64,000 nucleotides of DNA, from NCBI RefSeq assembly GCF_004137085.1, contig NZ_QYBC01000008.1, forward strand, positions 1 to 64,000, given 5' to 3'. Under the pieces are notes generated by a model. The model saw only the letters and a list, made by a program, of their open reading frames with translations, ran no database searches and was not told where the DNA came from. Position numbers and translations under genes: made by a program. Of this stretch, positions 8,071-17,800 are shown in pieces; position 1 is the stretch's first letter; every line of letters begins with the position of its first letter. The stretch is from Lichenibacterium ramalinae. Its GTDB lineage: Bacteria; Pseudomonadota; Alphaproteobacteria; Rhizobiales; Beijerinckiaceae.

Positions 8071-8837
8071 ACGTGCTGCCCGCCGTTGATGTGGATCTCG
8101 GCGCCGTGCACGTAGCTCGACTGGTCGGTGCACAGGAAGTAGATCGCCTTGGCGACCTCCTCGGGCGTCCCGAGACGCCGCAACGGCAGCGTGTCGACGA
8201 TCTTGTCGGTCCCCGGCGACAGGATGGCGGTGTCGATCTCGCCGGGCGAAATGGCGTTCACCCGGATGCCCTTCGGGCCGAAATCCGCCGCCATCTCGCG
8301 GGTCAGCGACGCCAGCGCGGCCTTGGAGGTGGCGTAGGCGGCCCCGGCGAAGGGATGCACGCGCGAGCCCGCGATGGAGGTGACGTTGACGACGGAGCCG
8401 TGGGCCTGCTGCAGTTCCGAGATCAGGCCTCGGGCCAGCATCACGGGTGCGAAGAAGTTGACCTGGAACACCTTCTTCCAATCGGCGATCTCGGTGCCGA
8501 GCGTGCCGAGGCGGGCGCCGGCTTCGCCCTTGGGCGAGATGCCGGCATTGTTGACCAGCGCGTCGAGCCGCCCCTCGGGGAGCCGCTGGCGCACGTCCGA
8601 CAGCGCCTTGACGATGTCCTCCGGGTCGGCGAGGTCGACCTGCAGGTGGTCCTCGGGGCCCATCTCCCAGGGGCAGTTCTCCGGGAAGGCGTGCCGCGAA
8701 CAGGTGATCACCCGCCAGCCGGCGGAGGAGAAGCGCTTCACCGTGGCGTGCCCGATGCCGCGCGAGGCGCCGGTGAGCAGCATCGTGCGGCGGGCACCCG
8801 CGGGATTCGAGGCCCGGGACATGGAGGACAGGGACAT
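8067..8837 (-). CDS. Short-chain dehydrogenase/reductase (SDR)
   Basis: 256 residues from ATG 8837. Classical SDR features are visible in order: TGASRGIG (Thr22-Gly29) for the dinucleotide, NNAG, the catalytic Ser in NVTSIAGS, YATSK (Tyr-x3-Lys), and the NAISPGEIDT loop. The C-terminus GAEIHINGGQHV is typical of FabG-like members. Substrate cannot be inferred. First gene of a three-gene chain with NUDIX and TIGR02301. An in-frame ATG at 8945 would add 36 residues without family resemblance, so I use 8837. Confidence 0.87.
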   Translation of the reverse strand: MSLSSMSRASNPAGARRTMLLTGASRGIGHATVKRFSSAGWRVITCSRHAFPENCPWEMGPEDHLQVDLADPEDIVKALSDVRQRLPEGRLDALVNNAGISPKGEAGARLGTLGTEIADWKKVFQVNFFAPVMLARGLISELQQAHGSVVNVTSIAGSRVHPFAGAAYATSKAALASLTREMAADFGPKGIRVNAISPGEIDTAILSPGTDKIVDTLPLRRLGTPEEVAKAIYFLCTDQSSYVHGAEIHINGGQHV

Positions 8838-8984
8838 GGGACGGTTTCGCGTCGCGGTGCGGATCGGCCGGAGCGGCGCCGCGGCCGCCACCGCCCCCTT
8901 TGCGAAGTCCACGCCAGGATAGACGAGGGCGACCCGCCCGATCAAGGATCGCGCGGCATCGGGCCCGCGGCGCAGGGGCGGGCG

Positions 8985-9614
8985 TCAGGGGTAGAGCCGC
9001 TGGCGGCTCCAGTCGGCGGTGGGCCAGGGTGCATCCGTTTCGCCGCGCCGGAACACGATCCGGTCGTGCAGGCGGTTGGCGCGGTCCGCCCAGAACTCGA
9101 TCTGGTAGGGGCGGACCCGGAAGCCGTGCCAATGGGCCGGGCGCGGGATCGGCCGGTCCCGATAGCGGTCCTCGAGGTCCGCCACGGCGTCCTCCAGCGT
9201 GGCGCGGCTGTCGAGGGGGCGCGATTGGCGGCTCGCGATGGCGCCGAGGCGGCTGCGGGGGTGGCGGCTCGCGAAATAAGCGTCCGACTCCGCCTCCGAC
9301 ACGGATTCGACGCGGCCTCGGACCCGCACCTGCCGGTTCAAGCTCTTCCAGTAGAGGACGAAGGCCGCCTCGGCATGGGCCGCCAGTTCCTCGCCCTTGG
9401 CGCTCTCGGCGTTGGTGTAGAAGACGAAGCCGCCCGGGTCCTTGCCCTTCAGCAGCACGATCCGGACGTCCGGCCGCCCGTCGCGGTCGACCGTGGCCAG
9501 CGCGATGGCATTGGGGTCGCGCGGCTCGCCCGCCTCGGCCTCGGCCATCCAGGCGTCGAACAGCGCATCGGGGTTCTCGCTCAGGGTGAAGTCATTGGGG
9601 ATTAACGCATTCAC
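8985..9614 (-). CDS. pdxH: Pyridoxamine 5'-phosphate oxidase
   Basis: 209 residues, the standard length. The FMN-binding split-barrel motifs RIVLLKG, GFVFYTNAESAKGEEL and the C-terminal RVRPYQIEFWADRANRLHDRIVFRR ending in RLYP are diagnostic of PdxH, which oxidises pyridoxine or pyridoxamine 5'-phosphate to PLP in the last step of vitamin B6 synthesis or salvage. It stands alone and diverges from the lipoprotein gene at 9655; the 40 bp between the two start codons must hold both promoters or overlap the coding regions. Confidence 0.95.
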   Translation of the reverse strand: MNALIPNDFTLSENPDALFDAWMAEAEAGEPRDPNAIALATVDRDGRPDVRIVLLKGKDPGGFVFYTNAESAKGEELAAHAEAAFVLYWKSLNRQVRVRGRVESVSEAESDAYFASRHPRSRLGAIASRQSRPLDSRATLEDAVADLEDRYRDRPIPRPAHWHGFRVRPYQIEFWADRANRLHDRIVFRRGETDAPWPTADWSRQRLYP

Positions 9615-9654
9615 GTTAGGTCCTTCCCGGGTGGCGTAGCGTGGGAGGCGTAAG

Positions 9655-10179
9655 GTGGAGCGAACGAGACGTTGCCGCCATCACGGCCATGCCGAACGTC
9701 TAGCCCGCGTGGGAGGCCCGAACAATCGGGCGCATCGTCTCGTGGCCCGGGCCGGCCTGCTGGCTCTCGCCGTCGGTCTGACCTCCGGCTGTTCGCTGTC
9801 CTTCCCCCTGTCGGGCATCGCCACCGATGCGACCCCGACGGGATCCATCGACCCCATGGCGACCCTGCTGTCCCCGGCGCTCGATCGGGAGGACATGCGC
9901 CGCGCCAAGGCGGCGCTCGCCGTCGCCCTGGATCCGCAGGGCAACGGGGCGCGCGTGGTCTGGCAGAACCCGCAGACCGGCGCCCACGGGGCCTTCGCGG
10001 CTTCGGCCCCGCCCTTCGCCGACCAGGACCGCGTCTGCCGCGCCTTCGCCGGTGCCATCGCCCCGGCGGGTTCCCCCGAACGGCACCTGGCGGGCTCCGC
10101 CTGCCGCGACGGAGACGGGACGTGGCAGGTGCGCGGCACGGATGTCGCGCCGAAGCCCGACGCCGCCGCCAAGGTGTGA
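9655..10179 (+). CDS. RT0821/Lpp0805-type surface antigen lipoprotein
   Basis: 174 residues from a GTG at 9655 with GGGAGG placed 6-8 nt upstream. A hydrophobic segment ends in the lipobox LTSGC (Cys46), so it is probably an outer-membrane lipoprotein; the 20-residue basic stretch before the signal core is long, and a shorter start (GTG 9742) is possible but lacks a ribosome site. The C-terminal half (VCRAFAGAI ... SACRDGDGTWQV) resembles the 17-kDa surface antigen 2 family with its paired cysteines. The stop codon lies inside the first unit of a 13-bp tandem repeat. Confidence 0.75.
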   Translation: MERTRRCRHHGHAERLARVGGPNNRAHRLVARAGLLALAVGLTSGCSLSFPLSGIATDATPTGSIDPMATLLSPALDREDMRRAKAALAVALDPQGNGARVVWQNPQTGAHGAFAASAPPFADQDRVCRAFAGAIAPAGSPERHLAGSACRDGDGTWQVRGTDVAPKPDAAAKV

Positions 10180-10223
10180 CGCCGAGGCCCGACGCCGAGG
10201 CCCGACGCCGAGGCCCGACGCCG
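10178..10223. repeat. 13-bp tandem repeat, about 3.5 copies, starting in a stop codon
   Basis: The unit GACGCCGAGGCCC is repeated perfectly three times (10178-10216) with a partial fourth copy. The first unit begins inside the TGA stop of the lipoprotein gene (10177-10179). Confidence 0.9.
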
Positions 10224-10352
10224 CACCGCCGCCATCTTATTGCGCGTCGCCGTTCCCGCGCGGCTTGCTGACGCGGACCGGCGGCACCATCTCCACCACT
10301 GGGTTTTTTCAGCCGCGCCGCTGTTTTGGCGCGGGCCGACGATGGGTCAGAT

Positions 10353-11285
10353 ATGCGCGATCCCTATACGGTTCTCGGCGTCACGAAGTCGGCCGACGCC
10401 GCCGAGATCAAGAAGGCGTTCCGCAAGCTCGCCAAGAAATTCCACCCGGACCAGAGCCAGGAGCCCAAGGCCAAGGAGCGGTTCACCGAGGTGAACAGCG
10501 CCTACGAGATCCTGGGCGACGAGACCAAGCGCGGGCAGTTCGACCGCGGCGAGATCGATGGCGACGGCAAGCCTCGGTTCGGCGGGTTCGGCGGCGGCGC
10601 GGGCGGCGGCGCCGGCGGCTTCGACTTCAACGATTTCGGCGGCGCCTCGCCCTTCGCCCGCGGCACGCGCGGTGGCGGCGGTTTCGACGCCAGCGACATC
10701 TTCGCCGACCTCCTCAACGGGGGCGCGCGGGGCGGACGGCGCACGGCGCAGCAGCCCAGCCGCGGCGAGGACGTCACGGCCTCGGTGGCGGTGCCGCTCG
10801 AAGATGTGGTCAAGGGCGGGTCCGCCCGCGTCACGCTGCCGACCGGCCGCACGCTGGACGTCAAGGTCCCGGCCGGCATCGAGGACGGCAAGGCGATCCG
10901 CCTCAAGGGGCAGGGCCACGAGAGCCCCAGCGGCGGCCCGGCGGGCGACGCCATCGTCACGGTGCGGTATGCGCCGCACCGGACCTTCCACATCGAAGGG
11001 CGGGACCTCAGGCTCGACCTGCCCGTCACGTTCTACGAGGCCGTGCTGGGCGGCACCGTGCCGGTGGCGACGCTCGACGGCACGGTGGAGATCACGCTGC
11101 CGCCTGGCGCCAACAAGGGCCGCACGCTGCGCCTGCGCGGCAAGGGCATGCCGGGGCCGAACGGTGCCGGCGACCTGCTGGTGACTCCGCGCGTGGTGCT
11201 GCCGGAGCGGAGCGATCCCGAACTCGAGGCCCTGGCCAAGCGCCTGCGGGACGAACAGCCCTACGATCCGCGCTCCCGGGCGTGA
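10353..11285 (+). CDS. DnaJ C-terminal domain co-chaperone (CbpA-like)
   Basis: 310 residues from ATG 10353 (MRDPYTVLGV). Residues 1-65 form a J domain with the HPD motif at 31-33 that stimulates DnaK ATPase. A Gly/Phe-rich linker (about 75-125) follows, then two DnaJ C-terminal beta-sandwich domains with no zinc-finger cysteines, so this is a class B, CbpA/DjlA-like J protein rather than DnaJ itself. It is preceded by 170 bp containing a tandem repeat. An in-frame TTG at 10326 adds nine residues and is less likely. Transcribed alone and facing the anti-sigma gene. Confidence 0.9.
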   Translation: MRDPYTVLGVTKSADAAEIKKAFRKLAKKFHPDQSQEPKAKERFTEVNSAYEILGDETKRGQFDRGEIDGDGKPRFGGFGGGAGGGAGGFDFNDFGGASPFARGTRGGGGFDASDIFADLLNGGARGGRRTAQQPSRGEDVTASVAVPLEDVVKGGSARVTLPTGRTLDVKVPAGIEDGKAIRLKGQGHESPSGGPAGDAIVTVRYAPHRTFHIEGRDLRLDLPVTFYEAVLGGTVPVATLDGTVEITLPPGANKGRTLRLRGKGMPGPNGAGDLLVTPRVVLPERSDPELEALAKRLRDEQPYDPRSRA

Positions 11286-11358
11286 AGGGTCGCAGGCGGC
11301 CCGGCCGGACCGCGGAAGACGGTCCGTGTCGGCGGCTGCGTGACCCAGGCCGGCCCGC

Positions 11359-12261
11359 TCAGGGGACGGCGACCTCGGGCTCCATCGGGGCGCCGACACT
11401 GTCGCGCAGGGCTTGACCGTTGCGGGCCAGCCAATCGGCGCCCCGGTCGCTGGTCACGGCATAGGAGAAGCCGCCGCCGCTCCAACTGGCGACCGCGATC
11501 GGCTCGGCGGCACCACGCCGCACCGCCGGCTCCGTCGGGGGCGTGGGCGAACGCGACACCAGCAGGCCCAGCCGCTCGGCGCCGTTGCCGTAGACCAGGA
11601 AGGCTTCGGCGCCCTGTGGCCCCGGCAGGATGCGGCCCCCGACGAAACTCCAGCCGAGGCGGCTGAAATCCGGGATGCGGGCCGGGGCGCCGAGGCGGTG
11701 TTCCAGCCAGCGGAGCAGCTTCGGCTCTTCGGCCGCCGTCAGCTCGACCTGGCGGATGCCGTCACCGAGGTAGATGCGATGGGCCTGGGCGGCCCGTTCG
11801 GCGAGCGCCCCGGAGGCTGGGATCCGGCCGGCCGCGGCGTGGCGCCAGCCCGTCGCGAGCCGGTCGCCGAGGCCGAAGCCGTCCGTCCCGAGGCTGCCCA
11901 GCGCGCCGATGACGAAACCCACCAGTGCCATGCCGAGCGACGTCGTCACGACCACGCCCGCCAGGCGCCCCGGAGGCGGCGCGGCCTCGTGGGCTTCCGG
12001 CTCCCGCGGCCTGGCGGCCGGTGCCTTCGGGTTGCGGGTCGGGATGGCGCCGGGCAGGAGGCGCACCGGGAGCGGCTCGAACAGCACGGAGGCGAACATC
12101 GTCCGCAGGCTCTCGTTCTGGCGCTTCCAGGCGTCAATCCGGGCCCGGGCCTGCGGATCGGAGGCCAGCGACTCGGCGAGGGCCGCGGCGCGGGCCGGGT
12201 CGATCCGCCCATCCACGAAACCGTTGAGGTCGGCGTCGTCGAAGGCCGTGTCGTAGCTCAT
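11359..12261 (-). CDS. Transmembrane anti-sigma factor (putative)
   Basis: 300 residues. The N-terminus (DADLNGFVDGRIDPARAAAL, then ASDPQARARIDAW) has the short helical pattern of anti-sigma factors that follow ECF sigma genes. One membrane helix at about 99-123 (VVVTTSLGMALVGFVIGAL) separates it from a periplasmic domain of about 175 residues with little recognisable similarity. It follows the ECF sigma gene by 13 bp on the same strand. I infer that the cytoplasmic part holds the sigma factor; the zinc-anti-sigma HxxxCxxC motif is absent, so it belongs to the non-zinc type. Confidence 0.8.
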   Translation of the reverse strand: MSYDTAFDDADLNGFVDGRIDPARAAALAESLASDPQARARIDAWKRQNESLRTMFASVLFEPLPVRLLPGAIPTRNPKAPAARPREPEAHEAAPPPGRLAGVVVTTSLGMALVGFVIGALGSLGTDGFGLGDRLATGWRHAAAGRIPASGALAERAAQAHRIYLGDGIRQVELTAAEEPKLLRWLEHRLGAPARIPDFSRLGWSFVGGRILPGPQGAEAFLVYGNGAERLGLLVSRSPTPPTEPAVRRGAAEPIAVASWSGGGFSYAVTSDRGADWLARNGQALRDSVGAPMEPEVAVP

Positions 12262-12274
12262 TGCGCTGCCGGGC

Positions 12275-12787
12275 TCACTTCACGAGGCGGAGGTGGGAGG
12301 CCCCGCCGGGCCTGCCGCGTTCGCCTGCACGGGTCGACCGGGCGGCGGCGGGATCGGCCCGGGTCAGGAGGTCGCGCGCCTGGGTCAGGTGGGTGAAGAC
12401 CACGGCGATGTCGACCTGGAGCACATCGGCCACCTGCGGGTAGGCGAGACCCGCCACCGTGGTCAGCAGCAGCACCTCCCGCAGTTCGAGCGGCAGCGCG
12501 TCGAGCCGCAGGATGTCCTTCGGCAGGAAGGGCAGCGGCCGCGTGGCGGGGTCACCCTCGGGGACCAGAGGGGCGCGATTCCGCAGCCGGTTGAGGCGGA
12601 TCAGGGCCGCGAAGCACCAGACCGCCAGGGTGGGACCGCGCTTCGGCAGGTCGGCCCGGGCCGCCAGCACGATGGTTTCCTGCACGAGGTCGTCCGCCGC
12701 AGCGGGCCCGTGCCCTCGAACGAGGGCGCGGCCGAAACGCCGGAGATGCGGCGTCAGCTTTCCGATATCGTCTGCGAAGCCCGGCAT
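12275..12787 (-). CDS. ECF-type RNA polymerase sigma factor
   Basis: 170 residues. Region 2 is recognised in LRRFGRALVRGHGPAAADDLVQ (shortened here as ADDLVQETIVLA) and region 4 in PLELREVLLLTTVAGLAYPQVADVL, the helix-turn-helix that reads the -35 element. It is the first gene of a two-gene unit with the membrane anti-sigma factor. Region 2 motifs are weaker than usual. The stimulus and regulon are unknown. I could not find a convincing autoregulatory GGAAC-type promoter upstream by eye. Confidence 0.83.
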   Translation of the reverse strand: MPGFADDIGKLTPHLRRFGRALVRGHGPAAADDLVQETIVLAARADLPKRGPTLAVWCFAALIRLNRLRNRAPLVPEGDPATRPLPFLPKDILRLDALPLELREVLLLTTVAGLAYPQVADVLQVDIAVVFTHLTQARDLLTRADPAAARSTRAGERGRPGGASHLRLVK

Positions 12788-13052
12788 CCTACCCTGATCC
12801 GCTGTGGCCGATAGGTTTACGGCGCGTTAACGAACCTACGCGACATCAACGCCGATTCCCATGCCGACGACGCACCGTCAGGCAAATTTTAACCGATCCT
12901 TTGCCGCAGTTGCGCCGCGGTCTCCGACGCCGGGCGCCGGGCTGCCGGACTTTCCTCGCGGCGCGGCGATGGGCTAAGGAAGACGAAAGCGCGGCCGCCG
13001 CGGGCGCCCGCATCGCCTCGATCCCGTCCGGCGCGGAACCTTGGAAAACCTG

Positions 13053-13901
13053 ATGTCAGAGACGCCCACCACAGCCGCCGCCCCGGGTTCCTCCATCCTC
13101 GCCGGCCGGCGCGGCCTGATCATGGGCCTGGCCAACAACCGTTCCATCGCCTGGGGCATCGCCAAGGCGGCCCGGGCCGCCGGCGCGGAACTCGCCTTCA
13201 CCTACCAGGGCGAGGCGTTGGAGAAGCGCGTCCGTCCCCTCGCCAAGGAACTCGACGGGCTCGTCGTGGGCCATTGCGACGTCACGGACTCGGCCTCGAT
13301 CGACGCCGTCTTCGCCGAGGTGGCGCGGGCCTGGGGCAAGCTGGACTTCATCGTCCACTGCATCGCCTTCTCGGACAAGGACGAGCTCACCGGGCGCTAC
13401 ATCGACACCTCCGAGGAGAACTTCACCCGGTCGCTGGCGATCTCCTGCTATTCCTTCACGGCCGTGGCGCAGCGGGCCGAGACCCTGATGACGGATGGCG
13501 GGTCCATGCTGACGCTCACCTACTACGGCGCCGAGAAGTGGATGCCGCACTACAACGTGATGGGCGTCGCCAAGGCGGCGCTCGAAGCCTCGGTGCGCTA
13601 CCTCGCCGCCGACCTCGGCGAGAAGGGGATCCGGGTCAACGCCATCTCGGCCGGCCCGATCAAGACACTGGCGGCTTCGGGCATCGGCGACTTCCGCTAC
13701 ATCTTGCGCTGGAACGAACTCAACGCCCCGCTGCGGCGGACCGTGACGATCGAGGAGGTCGGCGAAAGCGCCGCCTTCCTGCTCTCCCCCATGTCCCGCG
13801 GCGTCACGGGCGAGATCCTGCACGTCGACGCCGGCTATCACGTGGTGGGGATGAAGAACCCGGCCGCGCCCGACATCGCCGTCAAGGACGCGGGGCACTG
13901 A
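13053..13901 (+). CDS. fabI: Enoyl-[acyl-carrier-protein] reductase FabI
   Basis: 282 residues. FabI features: the modified nucleotide-binding motif GLANNRSIAWGIA, the Tyr167-x6-Lys174 catalytic pair in HYNVMGVAK, the SAGPIKTLAASGI segment, and an HVDAGYH C-terminus. It reduces enoyl-ACP in the last step of fatty acid elongation with NADH. The in-frame TTG at 13041 is less likely than ATG 13053. Its stop overlaps the presumed start of the histidine phosphatase gene, an arrangement often kept in Hyphomicrobiales. Confidence 0.95.
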   Translation: MSETPTTAAAPGSSILAGRRGLIMGLANNRSIAWGIAKAARAAGAELAFTYQGEALEKRVRPLAKELDGLVVGHCDVTDSASIDAVFAEVARAWGKLDFIVHCIAFSDKDELTGRYIDTSEENFTRSLAISCYSFTAVAQRAETLMTDGGSMLTLTYYGAEKWMPHYNVMGVAKAALEASVRYLAADLGEKGIRVNAISAGPIKTLAASGIGDFRYILRWNELNAPLRRTVTIEEVGESAAFLLSPMSRGVTGEILHVDAGYHVVGMKNPAAPDIAVKDAGH

Positions 13902-14518
13902 GCGCCGCCCCGACGGTCGGAACCGGCCCGCGGCGCTTCTTCTACATCCGCCACGGCGAGACGGCCTGGAACCGCGAAGGCCGCCTCCAGGGTCAGCGCG
14001 AGGCGGCCTTGAACGACCTCGGGCAGCGGCAGGCGTCCGCGGCGGGCGACACGCTGGCGCGGCTGCTCGCCGACCGCGGCCTCGACGTCGCCGCGCTGGC
14101 ATACGTATCGTCCCCGCTGTCGCGCACGCGCCACACGATGGACCTGCTGCGGGGCCGGCTCGGGCCCGGTCTGCCGCAGTATGCGACCGACGACCGCCTG
14201 AAGGAGATGTCCTTCGGGGCTTGGGAAGGGCGGACCTGGCACGACCTGAAGCGTGCCGAGCCCGCCGCGATGGCGGAGCGCCGCCGCGACTGCTGGGGCT
14301 TCGTCCCGCCCGGCGGCGAAAGCTACGCCATGCTGCTGGAGCGCCTGTCGCCCTGGCTCGCTGGCCTCGCCGAGGATGCCGTGGTGGTGGCGCATGGCGG
14401 CGTGGCCCGGGCGCTGCTGCACGGCATCGCCGGCATCGCCGTGCACCGCGCTCCGTCCGAGGAGATCCACCAGGGGCGCGTGCTGCTCTTCGAGGCGGGA
14501 ACCGCCCACTGGATTTGA
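13898..14518 (+). CDS. Histidine phosphatase family protein, probable CTG start
   Basis: 206 residues as read. The phosphoglycerate-mutase-like motif RHGETAWNREGRLQG with the catalytic His, SSPLSRTRHT, and the second His in VVAHGGVARALL are intact. No ATG, GTG or TTG exists in this frame between an upstream region inside fabI and the RHGE motif; the only fitting start is CTG at 13898, which overlaps the fabI stop as CTGA and has AAGGA about 9 nt upstream. Function (phosphoglycerate mutase, cobalamin or other phosphatase) is not determined. Coupled to fabI. Confidence 0.82.
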   Translation: MSAAPTVGTGPRRFFYIRHGETAWNREGRLQGQREAALNDLGQRQASAAGDTLARLLADRGLDVAALAYVSSPLSRTRHTMDLLRGRLGPGLPQYATDDRLKEMSFGAWEGRTWHDLKRAEPAAMAERRRDCWGFVPPGGESYAMLLERLSPWLAGLAEDAVVVAHGGVARALLHGIAGIAVHRAPSEEIHQGRVLLFEAGTAHWI

Positions 14519-14846
14519 AGCGCGTCAGGCAAGGTTCATCGGCGGCCGGCTATCGCGGGCGTCGGGGGCCCGAGCCCGCGGCGCGTCACCGATGCCCCCG
14601 CGATGCAGGGTTACGCCGCGCGGCGAAACATCTTATGACCGGCGGGCCGACGCGGCGGCCGGCAGGATGCTGGCCTTCCGCGGGGCAGGATGGGATCGAG
14701 GGTGGGCGCCACCGCGCCGGCATCGTCGAGACCCGGCTCCCTTTCCAGGCCGGAGTGCCGCCGCCGCGGGCGGGAGTGCTTCGGTCCCCATTGTCCGCAG
14801 GACCGGGCTCGGCCCGCTTCGACGGTGAAGACGGGCGCAGCACACG
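14519..14846. other. Intergenic stretch, nothing recognised
   Basis: 328 bp between the histidine phosphatase and the large synthetase gene. No ORF with family resemblance, no clear terminator hairpin with a T-run and no repeat were found by eye. It must contain the synthetase promoter, which I cannot locate. Confidence 0.6.
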
Positions 14847-17800
14847 ATGAGCGAGACGATCACGGCCGAACGCGGTCCCGCGGCGGGCATTGTCGGCCCG
14901 GCCCCGGTGCCGGCGCGGCTCGAAGGTGCTTCCCGGCCGGAATTCCTGCGCGACGAGATCCTGGCGGAGGTCTTCGCCCACGCCGTGGCGGCGCACCCCG
15001 AGGCGCCCGCGTTCCGCGCCCCGGACCGCGTGCTCACCTATGCCGAGGTGGACCGCCGCGCCGAGGCCATGGCGCGCGGGCTCGCGGCGCGGGGGCTCGG
15101 GCCGCGCAAGGTGGCGGGCCTGTGGCTGCAGCGGGGCTTCGACCTGCTCGTCGCCCAGGTCGCCATCGCCAAGACCGGCGCCGCCTGGCTGCCGTTCGAC
15201 GCCGACGCGCCGGCCGACCGGATCGCGGTCTGCCTCGCCGATGCCGAGGCCGTCCTCCTCGTCACCGACGCGGGTTTCGCGGCGGCGCATGGCGGCGCCA
15301 TGCCGTGTCCCCCGGTCGTCGAGGCGGACCTCGCGGCGGAGGGGGCCGGGCATCCGGCCGCCGCGGCGCGGGCCGCCGGGGCCGGCCCGGACGACCCCGC
15401 CTATCTCATCTACACGTCGGGTTCGACGGGCGTGCCCAAGGGCATCGTCATCACCAACCGCAACATCTGCCACTACCTCCGCGCCGCCAACGCGCTCTAT
15501 GCCATCGCCCCCGCCGACGTCGTGTTCCAGGGCGCCTCGGTCGCCTTCGACCTGTCGATGGAGGAGATCTGGATCCCCTACCTCGTCGGCGCCAGCCTCT
15601 TCGTCGCGACGCGCGAGATCCTCGGCGAGGCCGATGCGCTGCCGGACGTGCTCAACGATGCCGGCGTCACCGTGCTCGACACGGTCCCGACGCTGTTGGG
15701 GCTGCTGTCGCGCGACATCCCCTCGCTGCGCCTCATAATCCTCGGCGGGGAAGCCTGCCCGCCGAGCCTCGGCGCGCGCTGGTGCCGGCCGGGCCGCACC
15801 ATCTACAATTCCTACGGGCCCACGGAGGCGACCGTGGTGGCGACCGCCGCCCTGGTCGAGCCCGGCGAACCCGTGACCATCGGGGGGCCGATCCCGAACT
15901 ATTCCTGCTACGTGGTCGACGAGGGCCTGAACCTGCTGGCCCGCGGCCAGGAGGGGGAACTGCTGATCGGCGGCCCCGGCGTGGCGCGGGGCTACCTCAA
16001 GCGCGACGCGCTGACGGCTGAGAAGTTCGTCGCCAACCCCTTCGCCCAGGGCGGCATCGACCCGGTCCTGTACCGGTCCGGCGACGCCGTCGCGGTGGAC
16101 CCGGAGGGCAACATCCTGTTCCGCGGCCGCATCGACGACCAGGTCAAGCTGCGCGGGTTCCGCATCGAGCTCGGCGAGATCGAGGCCAGGATCGTCGCCC
16201 TGGACGGGATCCACCAGGCCGCCGTCGTGCTGCGCCACGATGACGGGCTCGACCAGCTCGTGGCCTTCCTCGTCGGCCAGGACGGCGCCGCGCCCGACGC
16301 GCTCGCGCTGCGGGCCGCGCTGCGCGATGCGCTGCCGCCCTACATGGTGCCGTCGCGCTTCGAGCCGCTGGACGTCCTGCCGCGCCTGCCGTCCGGCAAG
16401 GTCGACCGCAACGCGCTGAAGCGCGTGGCCCTGGCGGCGCGGGCCGCCGAGGCCCAGGAGGACCCGCGCAGCCCGACGGAGGCGGCCCTGCTCGAGGCCG
16501 CCCGCGCGGTGCTGCCGGCCGGCGCCATCCCGTTCGACGCCGACTTCTTCACCGACCTCGGCGGCCATTCCCTTCTGGCGGCGCGCTTCGTTTCCGTGGT
16601 GCGGCAGACGCCGTCGCTGGCCGGCATCACCCTGCAGGACATGTACCGGGCCCGCAGCCTGCGGGCCATCGCGGCGCTGATCGACGGGCGGGCGCCGAAG
16701 GAGGGCGCGGCCCCGGTCGACCTCGGCTTCGTGCCGCCGCCGCTGATGCGCCGCTTCCTGTGCGGGCTGGCCCAGGCCGTGGCCCTGCCCATCATCCTGT
16801 CGCTGGCCACCGCGCAGTGGCTCGGCGTCTTCGTCTCCTACATGCTGCTGACGACCAGCGAGGCGACGTTCTGGGAGGAATGTCTCTACCTCGTCGGGAC
16901 CTACATGGTGATCAACATCGTCACGATGGTGCTCGCCATCGCGTCGAAATGGGTGATCATCGGCCGCCTCAAGCCGGGACGCTACCCGCTGTGGGGCACA
17001 TACTACTATCGCTGGTGGCTGGTGCAGAGGCTCACGGCCCTGACCCATCCCAAGTGGTTCCAGGGTTCGCCCGTGATGCGCCTCTTCATGATGGCGATGG
17101 GCGCCAAGGTCGGGCTCGACGCCATCGTGGGCGACCACGAGGCCGGCGCGCTGGACCTCATCGAGATCGGCCGGCGGGCCAGCATCGGCGGCAAGGTCAA
17201 GTTCGCCAACGCCCGGGTCGAGGGGGCGGAGTTCATCGTGGGCCGCATCGTCATCGGCGACGACGCCTATATCGGCACCTCCTGCGTCATCGAGGACGGC
17301 GTCACCATCGGCGAAGGGGCCGAACTCGGCGACCTCTGCGCCGTCTCGTCGCAGACCGTCATCGGCGCGCGCGAAGTGTGGGACGGGTCGCCGGCGCGGC
17401 GCACCGGCACGGTCGATCCGGCCGACATCGACGCCTACCCGCATGCGACCCCCGGTCGCCGCACGCTGCTCGGCATCGGCTACGTCGCCATGCTGCTGGT
17501 CATCCCGCCGCTCGGCCTCTTGCCGATCTTCCCGGCCTTCTGGGTGTTCGACCAGCTCGACGAGTGGCTGTCGATCCCGGACGTGGACCGCTTCGCCTAC
17601 CTCGCCTCGCTGCCGCTGCTGGCCTGGCCGACCGCCTTCGTCATGGTGCTGATCTCGGTCGCCTTCATCGCGGCCATGCGCTGGGCCATCCTGCCGCGCG
17701 TCAAGGAAGGGCGCTATTCGGTCTTCTCCTTCTTTTACCTGCGCAAGTGGACGGTGGCGCTCGCCACCGAGATCACGCTCGAAGTGCTCTCCTCGCTCTT

